This document shows, in pieces, positions 43,320 to 54,538 of a DNA stretch of 64,000 nt. The notes beneath the pieces are model-generated. The model made no database searches, was not told the DNA's origin, and saw only the letters and a list, made by a program, of their open reading frames with translations. The position numbers were made by a program, and so were the translations under genes. The first letter of the stretch is position 1; each line of letters begins with the position of its first letter. This stretch comes from Plantibacter sp. Leaf314 (GTDB lineage: Bacteria; Actinomycetota; Actinomycetes; Actinomycetales; Microbacteriaceae): contig NZ_LMOB01000002.1 of NCBI RefSeq assembly GCF_001423185.1, positions 67,573-131,572 of the forward strand. The letters run 5' to 3'.

Positions 43320-43353
43320 ACGCTACCGGCGCTCAGGTTGCATGAGGTTGCAT
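43320..43353 (-). promoter_or_regulatory. Aldehyde dehydrogenase promoter with tandem activator site
   Basis: On the minus strand the -10 box TAGCGT (43320-43325) is followed upstream by two identical direct copies of a 9-bp motif, read on the plus strand as AGGTTGCAT at 43335-43343 and 43345-43353. The 10-bp period places both on one face of the helix, as expected for a cooperative regulator. The adjacent GAF-domain regulator is the natural candidate. The aldehyde dehydrogenase leader is about 50 bases. Confidence 0.5.
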
Positions 43354-43376
43354 CACCGCTCGACGCGGATCAGCGG

Positions 43377-44672
43377 TCAGCTCGCCGCGAGATCGGCTTC
43401 GAGCGCCTCCACCCGGGCGACGATCCCCGCCCGTTTCGGCGAGCGCGGCGGGAGCGCTCGCAGGCAGGCGTGGAGGACCTCGAGGTCGTCGGGGGCCGCG
43501 GCGCTCCCGAGGTAGTCGTACAGGAGGTCCGCGGACGCATCGGTCAGCATCGCCTCGCGGAGCCTGGTCGCCACCAGCTCGCGCAGCTCGACGATGCCGG
43601 GCGCGGTCGAGTCGGGGAGCAGCGGGCCCGGGTAGGCGGCGAGCGCAGCCCGGTGGGCGCCGCGGTCGAGGAGCGACAGCACCTGGTGGGCGTCGAGTTG
43701 GAGGGGTGCGGTGAGGCGGTACGGGCGTGAGGCTGGGACGAGTGTCGGCGCGGCCGCGGTCAGCACCCTCCGGAGTCGCACGAGCTCCGCCCGCAGGGTG
43801 ACCGGCGCCTCGTCGGCGTCGTAGAGCCGGTCGGCGAGCGCCTCGGCGCTGAGGCCCTGCCGGTGCCAGGACAACAGCGTCAGGATCTCGGCGTGACGGC
43901 GGCTGAGTTCGGTCGGCCGTTCCGCGCCGTGGCCGACGAGCATCCCGGTGTCGCGGCCGAGCACCTGCAGTCCCGGCCGGACCAGGGTCGGACGGGGCGT
44001 CCCTCGACGTCGGCCGAGTCCGGCCGAAGAGCGATCGGCGAGCGCCCGCAGGCGTTGCACCATGATCTCGGATTCGACGGCTGCCGCGGTCGCCTCCATG
44101 AGCGGAAGTGCATGCGAGGCGACGGCCTGCGGTCCTCCGGTGATGTCGATCACCCCGATGATCCGTCTCGTCTCCGGGTCGTGCACGGGCACCGCCGTGC
44201 AGCTCCACGGATGCACGAGCCGGTTGAAGTGCTCGGCCGCGTGGATCTGGATCCCGTGGTCGAGCTCGAGTGCGGTTCCCGGCGCACTCGTGCCGACCTC
44301 GCGCTCCGACCAGCCGGCGCCCTCGACGAACAACATGCCCTCCGCCCGACGACGCAGGTGACGGTCGCCGTCGACCCAGAGCAGTCTGCCCATGGCGTCG
44401 CCGACCGCGACGAGCATGCCGGAGTCGTCGTCGGCGTCCTCGACGAGCAGCCGCGTGATGACCGGGAGGACGCCGGCGAGTGGATGACCGAGCCGGTGGT
44501 CGCGCAACTCGTCCTCGTCGAAGGCGAGCTCCGGCATGAGGTTGTCCGGGTCGAGGTGACGGCCCATCGACCGCTCCCACGACTCGCGGACGAGCCGCCG
44601 CACGAGTCCGCGCTGCGCTTCGGCACGCGCCGGGGCCGCCAGCCAGGGACTGGTCACCTCACCACCACCCAT
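43377..44672 (-). CDS. GAF-domain transcriptional regulator of aldehyde dehydrogenase
   Basis: A 431-residue protein of the actinobacterial GAF regulator family, usually found next to acetaldehyde dehydrogenase genes. The N-terminus (VRESWERSMGRHLDPDNLMPEL) matches AcoR-like sensors. GAF domain at about 75-205 (WVDGDRHLRRRAEGMLFVEGAGWSEREVGTSAPGTALEL). The AAA domain of AcoR is missing. The C-terminal third (about 245-330: SRRHAEILTLLSWHRQGLSAEALADRLYDADEAPVTLRAELVRLRRVL) looks like a winged DNA-binding domain. ATG 44672; GTG 44657 is an alternative. The direct repeats upstream of the dehydrogenase are its likely target. Inducer unknown, perhaps acetaldehyde or an alcohol. Confidence 0.8.
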   Translation of the reverse strand: MGGGEVTSPWLAAPARAEAQRGLVRRLVRESWERSMGRHLDPDNLMPELAFDEDELRDHRLGHPLAGVLPVITRLLVEDADDDSGMLVAVGDAMGRLLWVDGDRHLRRRAEGMLFVEGAGWSEREVGTSAPGTALELDHGIQIHAAEHFNRLVHPWSCTAVPVHDPETRRIIGVIDITGGPQAVASHALPLMEATAAAVESEIMVQRLRALADRSSAGLGRRRGTPRPTLVRPGLQVLGRDTGMLVGHGAERPTELSRRHAEILTLLSWHRQGLSAEALADRLYDADEAPVTLRAELVRLRRVLTAAAPTLVPASRPYRLTAPLQLDAHQVLSLLDRGAHRAALAAYPGPLLPDSTAPGIVELRELVATRLREAMLTDASADLLYDYLGSAAAPDDLEVLHACLRALPPRSPKRAGIVARVEALEADLAAS

Positions 44673-44732
44673 CCACGTCGATCGGTTCTGCGGACAGTGT
44701 AACCGCCGCAGCCCGGCAGGTGACGGATGTCC

Positions 44733-47026
<2,294 letters not shown>

Positions 47027-47027
<1 letters not shown>

Positions 47028-47251
47028 CAGCGACGACCGACGAGGGTGTAGCCGGCCTCCTGGACGCCGGCACCGATGGCCGCCTCGTCGGACGAGGAGG
47101 TTCCGGCCACCGTGACGCTCCCCGCCTCGAGGTCCACGACGACCTCGTCCACGCCGGACAGCGCGGACAGCTCGGACGTGACAGCCGACACGCAGTGCGC
47201 GCAGGTCATGCCGTCGACCCGGTAGGTGGTGGTTGCGGTGGTTTCGGACAT
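47027..47251 (-). CDS. copZ: Copper chaperone, heavy-metal-associated domain protein
   Basis: A 74-residue cytosolic ferredoxin-like domain. Metal-binding MTCAHC lies at residues 15-20 ([18 protein letters not shown]). [16 protein letters not shown] and EAGYTLVG complete the HMA fold. It binds Cu(I) and hands it to the ATPase encoded by the next gene, whose start overlaps this stop. ATG 47251 is 30 bases from the CsoR-type operator at 47284-47298, so the whole operon is probably copper-inducible. Confidence 0.92.
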
Positions 47252-47283
47252 GCGTCCTCCTCAGTGACTCGGAGCCACCACTA

Positions 47284-47298
47284 TACCCCCAGGGGGTA
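47284..47298. promoter_or_regulatory. CsoR-type copper operator
   Basis: TACCCCC-A-GGGGGTA is a perfect 15-bp palindrome with AT flanks, 30 bases upstream of copZ. This pattern (TACCC...GGGTA) is the recognised CsoR/RcnR-family operator core. No csoR gene is in the window. Confidence 0.8.
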
Positions 47299-47333
47299 CC
47301 TCCTGCAACCGTTCGACCGACCGCTCGCCGGGG

Positions 47334-48341
<1,008 letters not shown>

Positions 48342-49940
48342 CTACTCCGCGACCTCCGGTGCCGGCCTCGACGCCTGCAGCTCGGCCTCGGCGGAGTCGA
48401 CGGCGTCGTGCTCCTCCGGCGAGACCGGGGAGACCCGGCTCTTCCGCTGGGCGGAACGCTCCGAGGGCAGCGCGACCGCCGCCTCGGTGATCCGGCTGGC
48501 CATCCCGTTGAAGATGATCCCGTGGAACGGGAGGATCGCGAACCAGTAGAGTCGGCCGCCGAGTCCCTTCGGGAAGAAGACCGCACGCTGCCGGTAGACC
48601 GAGCCGTCGCCGACCGGCGTCGCGCTCATCTCCAACCACGCCAGACCGGGCACCCGCATCTCGGCCCGCAGGCGCAGCATCCGACCGCGTTCGAGGTACT
48701 CGACGCGCCAGAAGTCGAGGGCGTCCCCCACACTCAGATGCTGCGGGTCGTCGCGGCCGCGACGGAGCCCGACGCCGCCGACGAGCTTGTCCATCCAGCC
48801 TCGGACCGCCCACGCCAGGGGGAACGAGTACCACCCGTTCTCGCCGCCGATGGACTCGATGACGGAGAAGAGCCGATCCGCGTCCGCGGACGTCTTGCGC
48901 TCCTTGAGGTCGATGTAGACGACGTGCCCCGCCCAGTCCGGGTCGCTCGGCAACGGGTCGCTCGGCGCGCCGGCGACCGTCGCGTTCCGCCAGGAGGTCT
49001 CCACCTCGCCGTCCTTCATCCGCTGCAACGCGAGTCGGACCGCCCGACGATAGCCGGTCAGCCCGCCCTCCGGCGGCGGGATCACCGCGTCGATGTCGTG
49101 GTCCCCCATGACGCAGTCGACCAGGAGGGATTCGATGATGGGTGACGCCAGACGACGCGGGATCGGCGTCACGAGGTTGACCCACTGCGAGGCCAACCAC
49201 GGCGTGAGCACCGGCAACGGCGCGATGGGACGCTGCGGGAGACCGGCCTCCACCGCGTACCCGTTCATCATCTGGCCGTACCGCAGGACGTCCGGCCCGC
49301 CGATGTCGAACGCGCGGTTCACGTCGCGGTCGACCTCGGCGCCCGCCAACAGGTAGTGCAGGACGTCCCGGACCGCGATCGGCTGGATGAAGTTCCGGAC
49401 CCAGCGGGGTGCCGGCATGTACGGGAGGATGTCGGTCAGATGCCGGATCATCTCGAACGAGGTCGATCCGGAACCGATGACCACACCGGCCTGCAGCACG
49501 AGCGTCGGCACACCGGATTCGAGGAGGATCCGCCCGACCTCGGTGCGGGAGCGCAGATGCTTCGAGAGCTCGACACCCTCCGGGTGCAGGCCACCCAGGT
49601 ACACGATGCGTGAGACTCCGGCCGCCGCAGCCGCAGCCGCGACATGCTCGGCGGCATCGTATTCCGTCTGCTCGAAGTCGCCCTTCCCGCCCATCGAGTG
49701 CACGAGGTAGTAGACGACGTCGACGTCCACGCAGGCCGCCTTGACCGCGGCCGCGTCGCCGAGGTCACCCTCGACGACCTCCACGTCGTCCCGCCACGGC
49801 ACGTCGGTCAGCTTCTGCGGCGAGCGCACGAGCACGCGCACCACGTACCCGGCCTCCAACAGGCGCGGGACGAGCCGCCCGCCGATGTAGCCGGTGGCAC
49901 CCGTGACGAGCACGCGCTTCGGAGTCGATGATTCGGTCAT
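48342..49940 (-). CDS. SDR/NmrA-like NAD(P)-binding protein with C-terminal DUF2867
   Basis: A 532-residue protein. The N-terminal domain is an extended SDR of the NmrA/complex I 39-kDa type: RVLVTGATGYIGGRLVPRLLEAGY (about 9-32) is the cofactor-binding motif, then VYYLVHSMGGKGDFEQTEYDAAEHV and GGLHPEGVELSKHLRSRTEVGRILL. The catalytic Tyr/Lys of classical SDRs is absent. The C-terminal part (about 320-500; WYSFPLAWAVRGWMDKLVGGVGLRRGR, WFAILPFHGIIF) is the DUF2867 domain found with such SDRs. It may act as a reductase or a chaperone/lipid-associated protein; function unproven. ATG 49940 lies seven bases after TAACGT, leaderless. Confidence 0.85.
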   Translation of the reverse strand: MTESSTPKRVLVTGATGYIGGRLVPRLLEAGYVVRVLVRSPQKLTDVPWRDDVEVVEGDLGDAAAVKAACVDVDVVYYLVHSMGGKGDFEQTEYDAAEHVAAAAAAAGVSRIVYLGGLHPEGVELSKHLRSRTEVGRILLESGVPTLVLQAGVVIGSGSTSFEMIRHLTDILPYMPAPRWVRNFIQPIAVRDVLHYLLAGAEVDRDVNRAFDIGGPDVLRYGQMMNGYAVEAGLPQRPIAPLPVLTPWLASQWVNLVTPIPRRLASPIIESLLVDCVMGDHDIDAVIPPPEGGLTGYRRAVRLALQRMKDGEVETSWRNATVAGAPSDPLPSDPDWAGHVVYIDLKERKTSADADRLFSVIESIGGENGWYSFPLAWAVRGWMDKLVGGVGLRRGRDDPQHLSVGDALDFWRVEYLERGRMLRLRAEMRVPGLAWLEMSATPVGDGSVYRQRAVFFPKGLGGRLYWFAILPFHGIIFNGMASRITEAAVALPSERSAQRKSRVSPVSPEEHDAVDSAEAELQASRPAPEVAE

Positions 49941-49966
49941 GGACGCAACGTTACGGCCCCGCGACG

Positions 49967-50002
49967 ACAGCGTCGCCCGGCTGTACAGCCGGGCGACGCT
50001 GT
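49967..50002. terminator. Terminator of aldehyde dehydrogenase operon
   Basis: A 36-bp perfect palindrome, two 17-bp arms (starting ACAGCGTCGCCC, ending GGGCGACGCTGT) meeting at TA. It lies 28 bases past the stop of the truncated aldehyde dehydrogenase and overlaps the upstream region of the SDR gene. Strong enough to end the deoC operon. Confidence 0.85.
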
Positions 50003-50030
50003 GCAAGAGCCACGCGGGCGCTCGTCGGGA

Positions 50031-50891
50031 CTACAGGAGGGCCTTCGTGTGCCAGACGGTCTTCACCTCGGTGAAGGCCGTGATCCGATCGAGGCTCGCC
50101 GGGACGGACCCGGTGGCACCGCTCGGACGGACGACGCGCTTCAGCGTCTCCGCCGCGAGGACCACGAGCTCGATCCAGTCGAGTGCCCCTGCGCCCGCGA
50201 GGTCGATCGCGTTGACGTCGGCGTGCGAGGCGAGCCAGGGGGCCATCTCCGCGGGCGAACCCGTGAGCACGTTGACGACGCCACCGGGGACGTCGCTCGT
50301 CGCGAGCACCTCCGCCAGGCTGATCGACGACAGCGGGAACCGCTCGCTCGCGATGACGACGACCGTGTTGCCGGCGACCAGCGCCGGGGCGACGACGCTC
50401 ACGAACCCGAGGAGCGACGACTCCTGCGGCGCGATCAGCGCGACGACACCCGTCGGTTCCGGCACCGAGAGGTTGAAGTACGGACCCGAGACGGGGTTCG
50501 CTCCCCCGACGACCTGGACGTACTTGTCGGCCCACCCCGCGTACCAGACCCAGAGGTCGATGGCCTCGTCGACCTGGGCCGCGGCGGACGCCGGCGACAC
50601 GCCCTCTGCGCGGACGATCTCGTCCACGAACTGGGCGCGACGCCCCTCGAGCAGCTCGGCGATGCGGTAGAGCACCTGGCCGCGGTTGTACGCGGTCGCA
50701 CCGGACCATCCGCCGAGCGCCGAGCGGGCGGCGACGACCGCGTCGCGGGCGTCCTTGCGCGAGGCCAATGACGCGTTCGCCAGGAACCCGCCGGTCGAGT
50801 CGGTCACCTCGTACGTCCTTCCGGATTCGCTGCGGGGGAACTTGCCGCCGATGGCGAGCTTGTAGGTCTTGGGGACGGTGAGCCGGCTCAT
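50031..50891 (-). CDS. Aldehyde dehydrogenase-like protein, half length, no catalytic cysteine
   Basis: A 286-residue protein related to the N-terminal (NAD-binding) half of aldehyde dehydrogenases: MSRLTVPKTYKLAIGGKFPRSESG, KDARDAVVAARSALGGWSGATAYNRGQVLYRIAELLEGRR (about 47-86) and EPTGVVALIAPQESSLLGFVSVVAPALVAGNTVVVIASE (about 145-183). It has no cysteine at all and stops before the catalytic domain, so it cannot be an active dehydrogenase by itself. It is not a decayed gene: the frame is intact, has a start (50891) and overlaps the complete enzyme upstream by ATGA. It probably forms a complex with that enzyme. Last gene of the deoC operon, ended by a strong palindrome. Confidence 0.85.
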   Translation of the reverse strand: MSRLTVPKTYKLAIGGKFPRSESGRTYEVTDSTGGFLANASLASRKDARDAVVAARSALGGWSGATAYNRGQVLYRIAELLEGRRAQFVDEIVRAEGVSPASAAAQVDEAIDLWVWYAGWADKYVQVVGGANPVSGPYFNLSVPEPTGVVALIAPQESSLLGFVSVVAPALVAGNTVVVIASERFPLSSISLAEVLATSDVPGGVVNVLTGSPAEMAPWLASHADVNAIDLAGAGALDWIELVVLAAETLKRVVRPSGATGSVPASLDRITAFTEVKTVWHTKALL

Positions 50892-52384
50892 CGCTGCTCC
50901 TCCTTCGTGGTGCTCGTGGGCGATGCGGAGGCTGCGGTGACGCTCGATCCGGCGGGCGCGAGGTACGCGCCGAGGCCGTGTCGTCCGCCTTCGCGGCCGT
51001 ACCCGGACTCCTGGTAGCCGCCGAAGGGGCTGGCCGGGTCGAAGCGGTTGAAGGTGTTCGCCCAGATGACACCGGCGCGCAGCTTGTCGGCCACGGCGAG
51101 GATCCGGCTGCCCTTGTCGCTCCAGATGCCCGCCGACAGTCCGTACGGGGTGTTGTTCGCCTTGGCGATCGCCTCGGCGGGGGTCCGGAAGGACATGACC
51201 GACAGGACCGGCCCGAAGATCTCCTCGCGCGCGATCCGATGGCTGGTCGACACGTTCGTGAAGATCGTCGGCGCGAACCAGAAGCCGTTCTCGGGCAGCT
51301 CGCACGCCGGGCTCCAGCGCTCCGCACCCTCGAGTTCGCCGATGTCGGAGAGCTCGCGGATGCGGGCCAGCTGCTCGGCCGAGTTGATCGCACCGACGTC
51401 GGTGTTCTTGTCGAGCGGGTCGCCGACGCGCAGCGTCTGCAGGCGATGCTTCAAGCGGTCGACGACCTCGTCGTGGATGCTCTCCTGGACGAGGAGCCGC
51501 GACCCCGCGCAGCAGACGTGCCCCTGGTTGAAGAAGATGCCGTTGACGATGCCTTCGATCGCCTGGTCGATGGGCGCGTCGTCGAAGACGATGTTCGCGG
51601 CCTTGCCACCGAGCTCGAGCGTCAGCCGCTTGTCCGAACCCGCGATGGTCTTCGCGATCTCCCGGCCGACGGCCGTCGACCCGGTGAACGCGACCTTGTT
51701 GACGTCCGGGTGCCGGACGATCGCCGCGCCCGTCGCTCCGGCGCCGGTGACGATGTTGACGACACCCGCGGGGAGTTCCGCCTGCTGGAGGATCTCGGCG
51801 AAGATGAGCGCGGTCAGCGGCGTGGTCTCCGCCGGCTTGATGACGACGGTGTTCCCTGCGGCGAGCGCCGGGGCGACCTTCCAAGCGAGCATGAGGAGGG
51901 GGAAGTTCCACGGGATGACCTGGCCGGCCACACCCAGGGCGCGGGGGTTCGCGCCGAGACCGGCGTAGTCGAGCTTGTCGGCCCACCCCGCGTAGTAGAA
52001 GAACCAGGCGGCGACGAGCGGGACGTCCACATCGCGGGACTCCTTGATGGGCTTGCCGTTGTCGAGGCTCTCGGCGACCGCCAGTTCACGGGCGCGTTCC
52101 TGGACGAGCCGTGCGATCCGGAAGAGGTACTTGCCGCGATCGGCGCCCGACAGCTTCGACCACACGCGGTCGTAGGCGCGTCGTGCCGCGACGACGGCGC
52201 GGTCGACGTCGGCGTCGCTCGCGGCGGAGATCGTCGCGATCGGCTGCTCGGTGCTCGGCGAGATCGTCTGGAAGGAGCCGCCGGTCCCCTCCGTGAACTC
52301 GCCGTCGATGAAGAGGCCGTACTCGGAACGGAGGTGGAGGACCGAGGTCGACTCCGGGGCTGGTGCGTATTCGAGGAAGCTCAT
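50888..52384 (-). CDS. Aldehyde dehydrogenase (deoC-linked)
   Basis: A 498-residue complete aldehyde dehydrogenase. The catalytic cysteine lies in FFNQGHVCCAGSRLLVQ (about residues 285-290), with the Glu in LELGGKAANIVFDDAPID. The Rossmann and oxyanion segments [29 protein letters not shown] (about 152-180) and AFTGSTAVGREIAKTIAG are normal. The catalytic Cys pair (VCCAGSR) is common in this subgroup. It lies six bases after deoC and is translationally coupled to the half-length partner downstream. DeoC makes acetaldehyde and glyceraldehyde-3-phosphate from deoxyribose-5-phosphate; this enzyme probably oxidises the aldehyde. Confidence 0.92.
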   Translation of the reverse strand: MSFLEYAPAPESTSVLHLRSEYGLFIDGEFTEGTGGSFQTISPSTEQPIATISAASDADVDRAVVAARRAYDRVWSKLSGADRGKYLFRIARLVQERARELAVAESLDNGKPIKESRDVDVPLVAAWFFYYAGWADKLDYAGLGANPRALGVAGQVIPWNFPLLMLAWKVAPALAAGNTVVIKPAETTPLTALIFAEILQQAELPAGVVNIVTGAGATGAAIVRHPDVNKVAFTGSTAVGREIAKTIAGSDKRLTLELGGKAANIVFDDAPIDQAIEGIVNGIFFNQGHVCCAGSRLLVQESIHDEVVDRLKHRLQTLRVGDPLDKNTDVGAINSAEQLARIRELSDIGELEGAERWSPACELPENGFWFAPTIFTNVSTSHRIAREEIFGPVLSVMSFRTPAEAIAKANNTPYGLSAGIWSDKGSRILAVADKLRAGVIWANTFNRFDPASPFGGYQESGYGREGGRHGLGAYLAPAGSSVTAASASPTSTTKEEQR

Positions 52385-52390
52385 GATGTC

Positions 52391-53413
52391 CTAGTCGATC
52401 GTGACGTAGTCGGGGCCGGAGTAGTGGCCGGTGGTGAGTTTCTGCCGCTGCAGGAGCACGTCGTTGAGGAGGCTCGAGGCGCCGAAGCGGAAGAGGTGCG
52501 GCTGGAGCCAGTCCTCACCGACCGTCTCGGCGACGGTCACGAGGTACTTGATGGCGTCCTTCGACGAGCGGATGCCTCCGGCGGGCTTCACGCCGATCTG
52601 CTCGCCCGTGAGGCGGTGCCAGTCGCGGACGACCTCGAGCATGAGCAACGTCACCGGGAGGGTGGCGGCCGGCGCCACCTTCCCGGTGGAGGTCTTGATG
52701 AAGTCGCCACCGGCCAGGATCGCGAGCCATGACGCGCGCTTCACGTTGTCGTAGGTGTTCAGCTCACCCGTCTCGAGGATGACCTTGAGGTGCGCCGAGG
52801 TCCCGTCGCTCCGACGGCAGGCCTCCTTGACGGCGACGATCTCGTCGAAGACCTGACCGTACCGACCCGAGAGGAAGGCACCGCGGTCGATGACCATGTC
52901 GATCTCGTCCGCCCCGGCGTCGACGGCGTCGGCCGTGTCGGCGAGCTTCACGGCGAGCGAGGCACGGCCGCTCGGGAACGCGGTGGCGACCGCCGCGACG
53001 TTGATGCCCGCCGCGTCGTGCCCTGCACCGGGCTGCGTGTGCGCCGCCCCGAGCGCCTCGACGGCGTAGGGCACCATGTCGCCGTAGACGCACACGGCGG
53101 CCACGCGAGGCGTGGACGGGTCGCCGGCGTCCGGCGTGATGGCCTTCGCGACGAGGGAGCGCACCTTGCCGGGGGTGTCGGCACCCTCGAGCGTGGTGAG
53201 GTCGATGAGCTCGATGATCCGGTCGAGGGCCCAGGCCTTCGAGGTCGTCTTGATCGATCGGCTGCCGAGGTCGGCCGCCCGCTGTTCGAGCCCGACGGCG
53301 TCGACGCCGGGCAGGCCGTCGAGGTAGCGTCTGAGGCTGGCGTCGGTGACGGGGCCGTCGACGAGTTCGAGCGCCGTGGGCTTCGCCACGAGGTCTCCTG
53401 GTGGGGTGGTCAT
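52391..53413 (-). CDS. deoC: Deoxyribose-phosphate aldolase
   Basis: A 340-residue class I aldolase; cleaves 2-deoxy-D-ribose-5-phosphate into acetaldehyde and glyceraldehyde-3-phosphate. The Schiff-base Lys is in DFIKTSTGKVAPAAT (about residues 235-250), the second active-site Lys in GVKPAGGIRSSKDAIKYL (about 270-287), and EIDMVIDRGAFLSG contains the conserved Asp. The protein is longer than the E. coli enzyme (259), because it has about 70 extra residues before the barrel (DGPVTDASLRRYLDGLPGVDAV). ATG 53413 follows AAGGAA and overlaps the SorC stop. First enzyme gene of the deoC-ald-ald operon. Confidence 0.93.
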   Translation of the reverse strand: MTTPPGDLVAKPTALELVDGPVTDASLRRYLDGLPGVDAVGLEQRAADLGSRSIKTTSKAWALDRIIELIDLTTLEGADTPGKVRSLVAKAITPDAGDPSTPRVAAVCVYGDMVPYAVEALGAAHTQPGAGHDAAGINVAAVATAFPSGRASLAVKLADTADAVDAGADEIDMVIDRGAFLSGRYGQVFDEIVAVKEACRRSDGTSAHLKVILETGELNTYDNVKRASWLAILAGGDFIKTSTGKVAPAATLPVTLLMLEVVRDWHRLTGEQIGVKPAGGIRSSKDAIKYLVTVAETVGEDWLQPHLFRFGASSLLNDVLLQRQKLTTGHYSGPDYVTID

Positions 53414-54411
53414 GGTGTGTTCCTTCCGAGCAGTTCGTGCTCCGGGGTGTGCTGCTGAACAGGTGATGGTTCGAGATCGCTGAGCAGCGCCGTCGCGGTC
53501 ACCTCGTCCGTGACGAGCACGGTGCAGAGTCCGCTGCTCACGACGGCCCGAGCGACGGCGTGCTTCGGTGCGCCCGCGATGACCGCGATGCTGCGCGCGG
53601 CCCCTCGCAGGGCCTCCAGCCCGAGACCGACCGTGCGCTCGTCGAGCGTCGGGTCGACGATCATGCCCTCGGCGTCGATGTACCGCCCGACGACGTCGCC
53701 GACGGCACCACGCGCGACGAGGACGTCGACATCGGCGGCTGTGAGGTAGCCGCTGTGCACGAGGGCTGAGTCGGGACCGGCGACGCCGGCGCCGTAGAGG
53801 TAGGTGTCCGCGGCCGCCGCCGTGCGAAGGACCTCCGCGACGGTGCGGTCGGACTCGATGCTGAGTTTGGTCTCGAGACGCTCGAAGATCGCCGGGCTGG
53901 GGAGCAGGGTGACGTCGCCGCGACCTTTCTCCGCGATCCTGGCCGCCGTCGCCGCAGCGGTGCCGACACGCTGGTTGAGACTCACGCCGCCGTTGATCTG
54001 CACGACGGACAGGCCGGTCGCCCAGCCGTCCGGCAGATGGTCGGCGAGGTCGCGGAGGGTCCTGCCCCAGCTCACGCCGAGCGTCCGCGGCACGGGCCGC
54101 ATGGCACCGAGGTAGTCCGCCGCGGCGCGCGCCACGCGCTCGTGGAGCTCCGCACTGTCGCTCGGGCTCGGGACGACGACCGCGTCGACGAGTCCGAACC
54201 GCTCGCGGAGCGCCCGCTCGAGCGGGAGACGGCGCGCACGCGGGTGCACGATCTCGATGCGGATGTAGCCGAGTTCTCGGGCCTGGGCGAGGAGCCGGCC
54301 GACCTTCCACCGGGTGATCCCGAGCAGGGCGCCGATCTCGTCCTGGGTCTTCGTCTCGTCGTAGTACAGCTCCGCGGCACGCACCGCGAGCAGTTCATCG
54401 CGTTCGATCAC
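53410..54411 (-). CDS. SorC/DeoR-type transcriptional regulator of the deoC operon
   Basis: A 333-residue SorC-family regulator. The N-terminal HTH (ELLAVRAAELYYDETKTQDEIGALLGITRWKVGRLLAQARELGYI, about 5-50) is typical. The effector domain (about 60-315) has the sugar-phosphate isomerase-like fold: LGVSWGRTLRDLADHL, VVQINGGVS, DVLVARGAVGDVVGRYIDAEG and VGLGLEALRGAARSIAVIAGAPKHAVARAVVSSGLCTVLVTDE. Start GTG at 54411 with a GGAGG site. Its 3' end overlaps deoC by ATGA. The probable ligand is deoxyribose-5-phosphate, by analogy with DeoR-type SorC proteins. It has a good promoter with a palindromic operator across the -35 box. Confidence 0.88.
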   Translation of the reverse strand: MIERDELLAVRAAELYYDETKTQDEIGALLGITRWKVGRLLAQARELGYIRIEIVHPRARRLPLERALRERFGLVDAVVVPSPSDSAELHERVARAAADYLGAMRPVPRTLGVSWGRTLRDLADHLPDGWATGLSVVQINGGVSLNQRVGTAAATAARIAEKGRGDVTLLPSPAIFERLETKLSIESDRTVAEVLRTAAAADTYLYGAGVAGPDSALVHSGYLTAADVDVLVARGAVGDVVGRYIDAEGMIVDPTLDERTVGLGLEALRGAARSIAVIAGAPKHAVARAVVSSGLCTVLVTDEVTATALLSDLEPSPVQQHTPEHELLGRNTP

Positions 54412-54434
54412 CTCGGGCCTCCTCCGACTCCCCC

Positions 54435-54478
54435 AGCCTAGGACGGCTCACCGGGTCGGACAACGACCGTTGGTCGTT
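54435..54478 (-). promoter_or_regulatory. sorC-deoC operon promoter and operator
   Basis: On the minus strand TTGTCC (54458-54463) and TAGGCT (54435-54440) are 17 bp apart, a good housekeeping promoter. AACGACC-GTT-GGTCGTT (54462-54478), a perfect 7-bp inverted repeat, overlaps the -35 box. That position fits repression by the SorC protein encoded just downstream. Confidence 0.65.
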
Positions 54479-54494
54479 CTGCTCAGATGAGCAG
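54479..54494. terminator. Small hairpin between MFS and sorC promoter
   Basis: CTGCTCA-GA-TGAGCAG is a perfect 7-bp inverted repeat adjoining the sorC operator and 45 bases past the MFS stop. It may be a weak terminator for the MFS gene or a second operator half; undecided. Confidence 0.35.
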
Positions 54495-54538
54495 GCCGTG
54501 ACGCGCATCCGCGCATCGGGTACCGCGACTGCGAGCGC

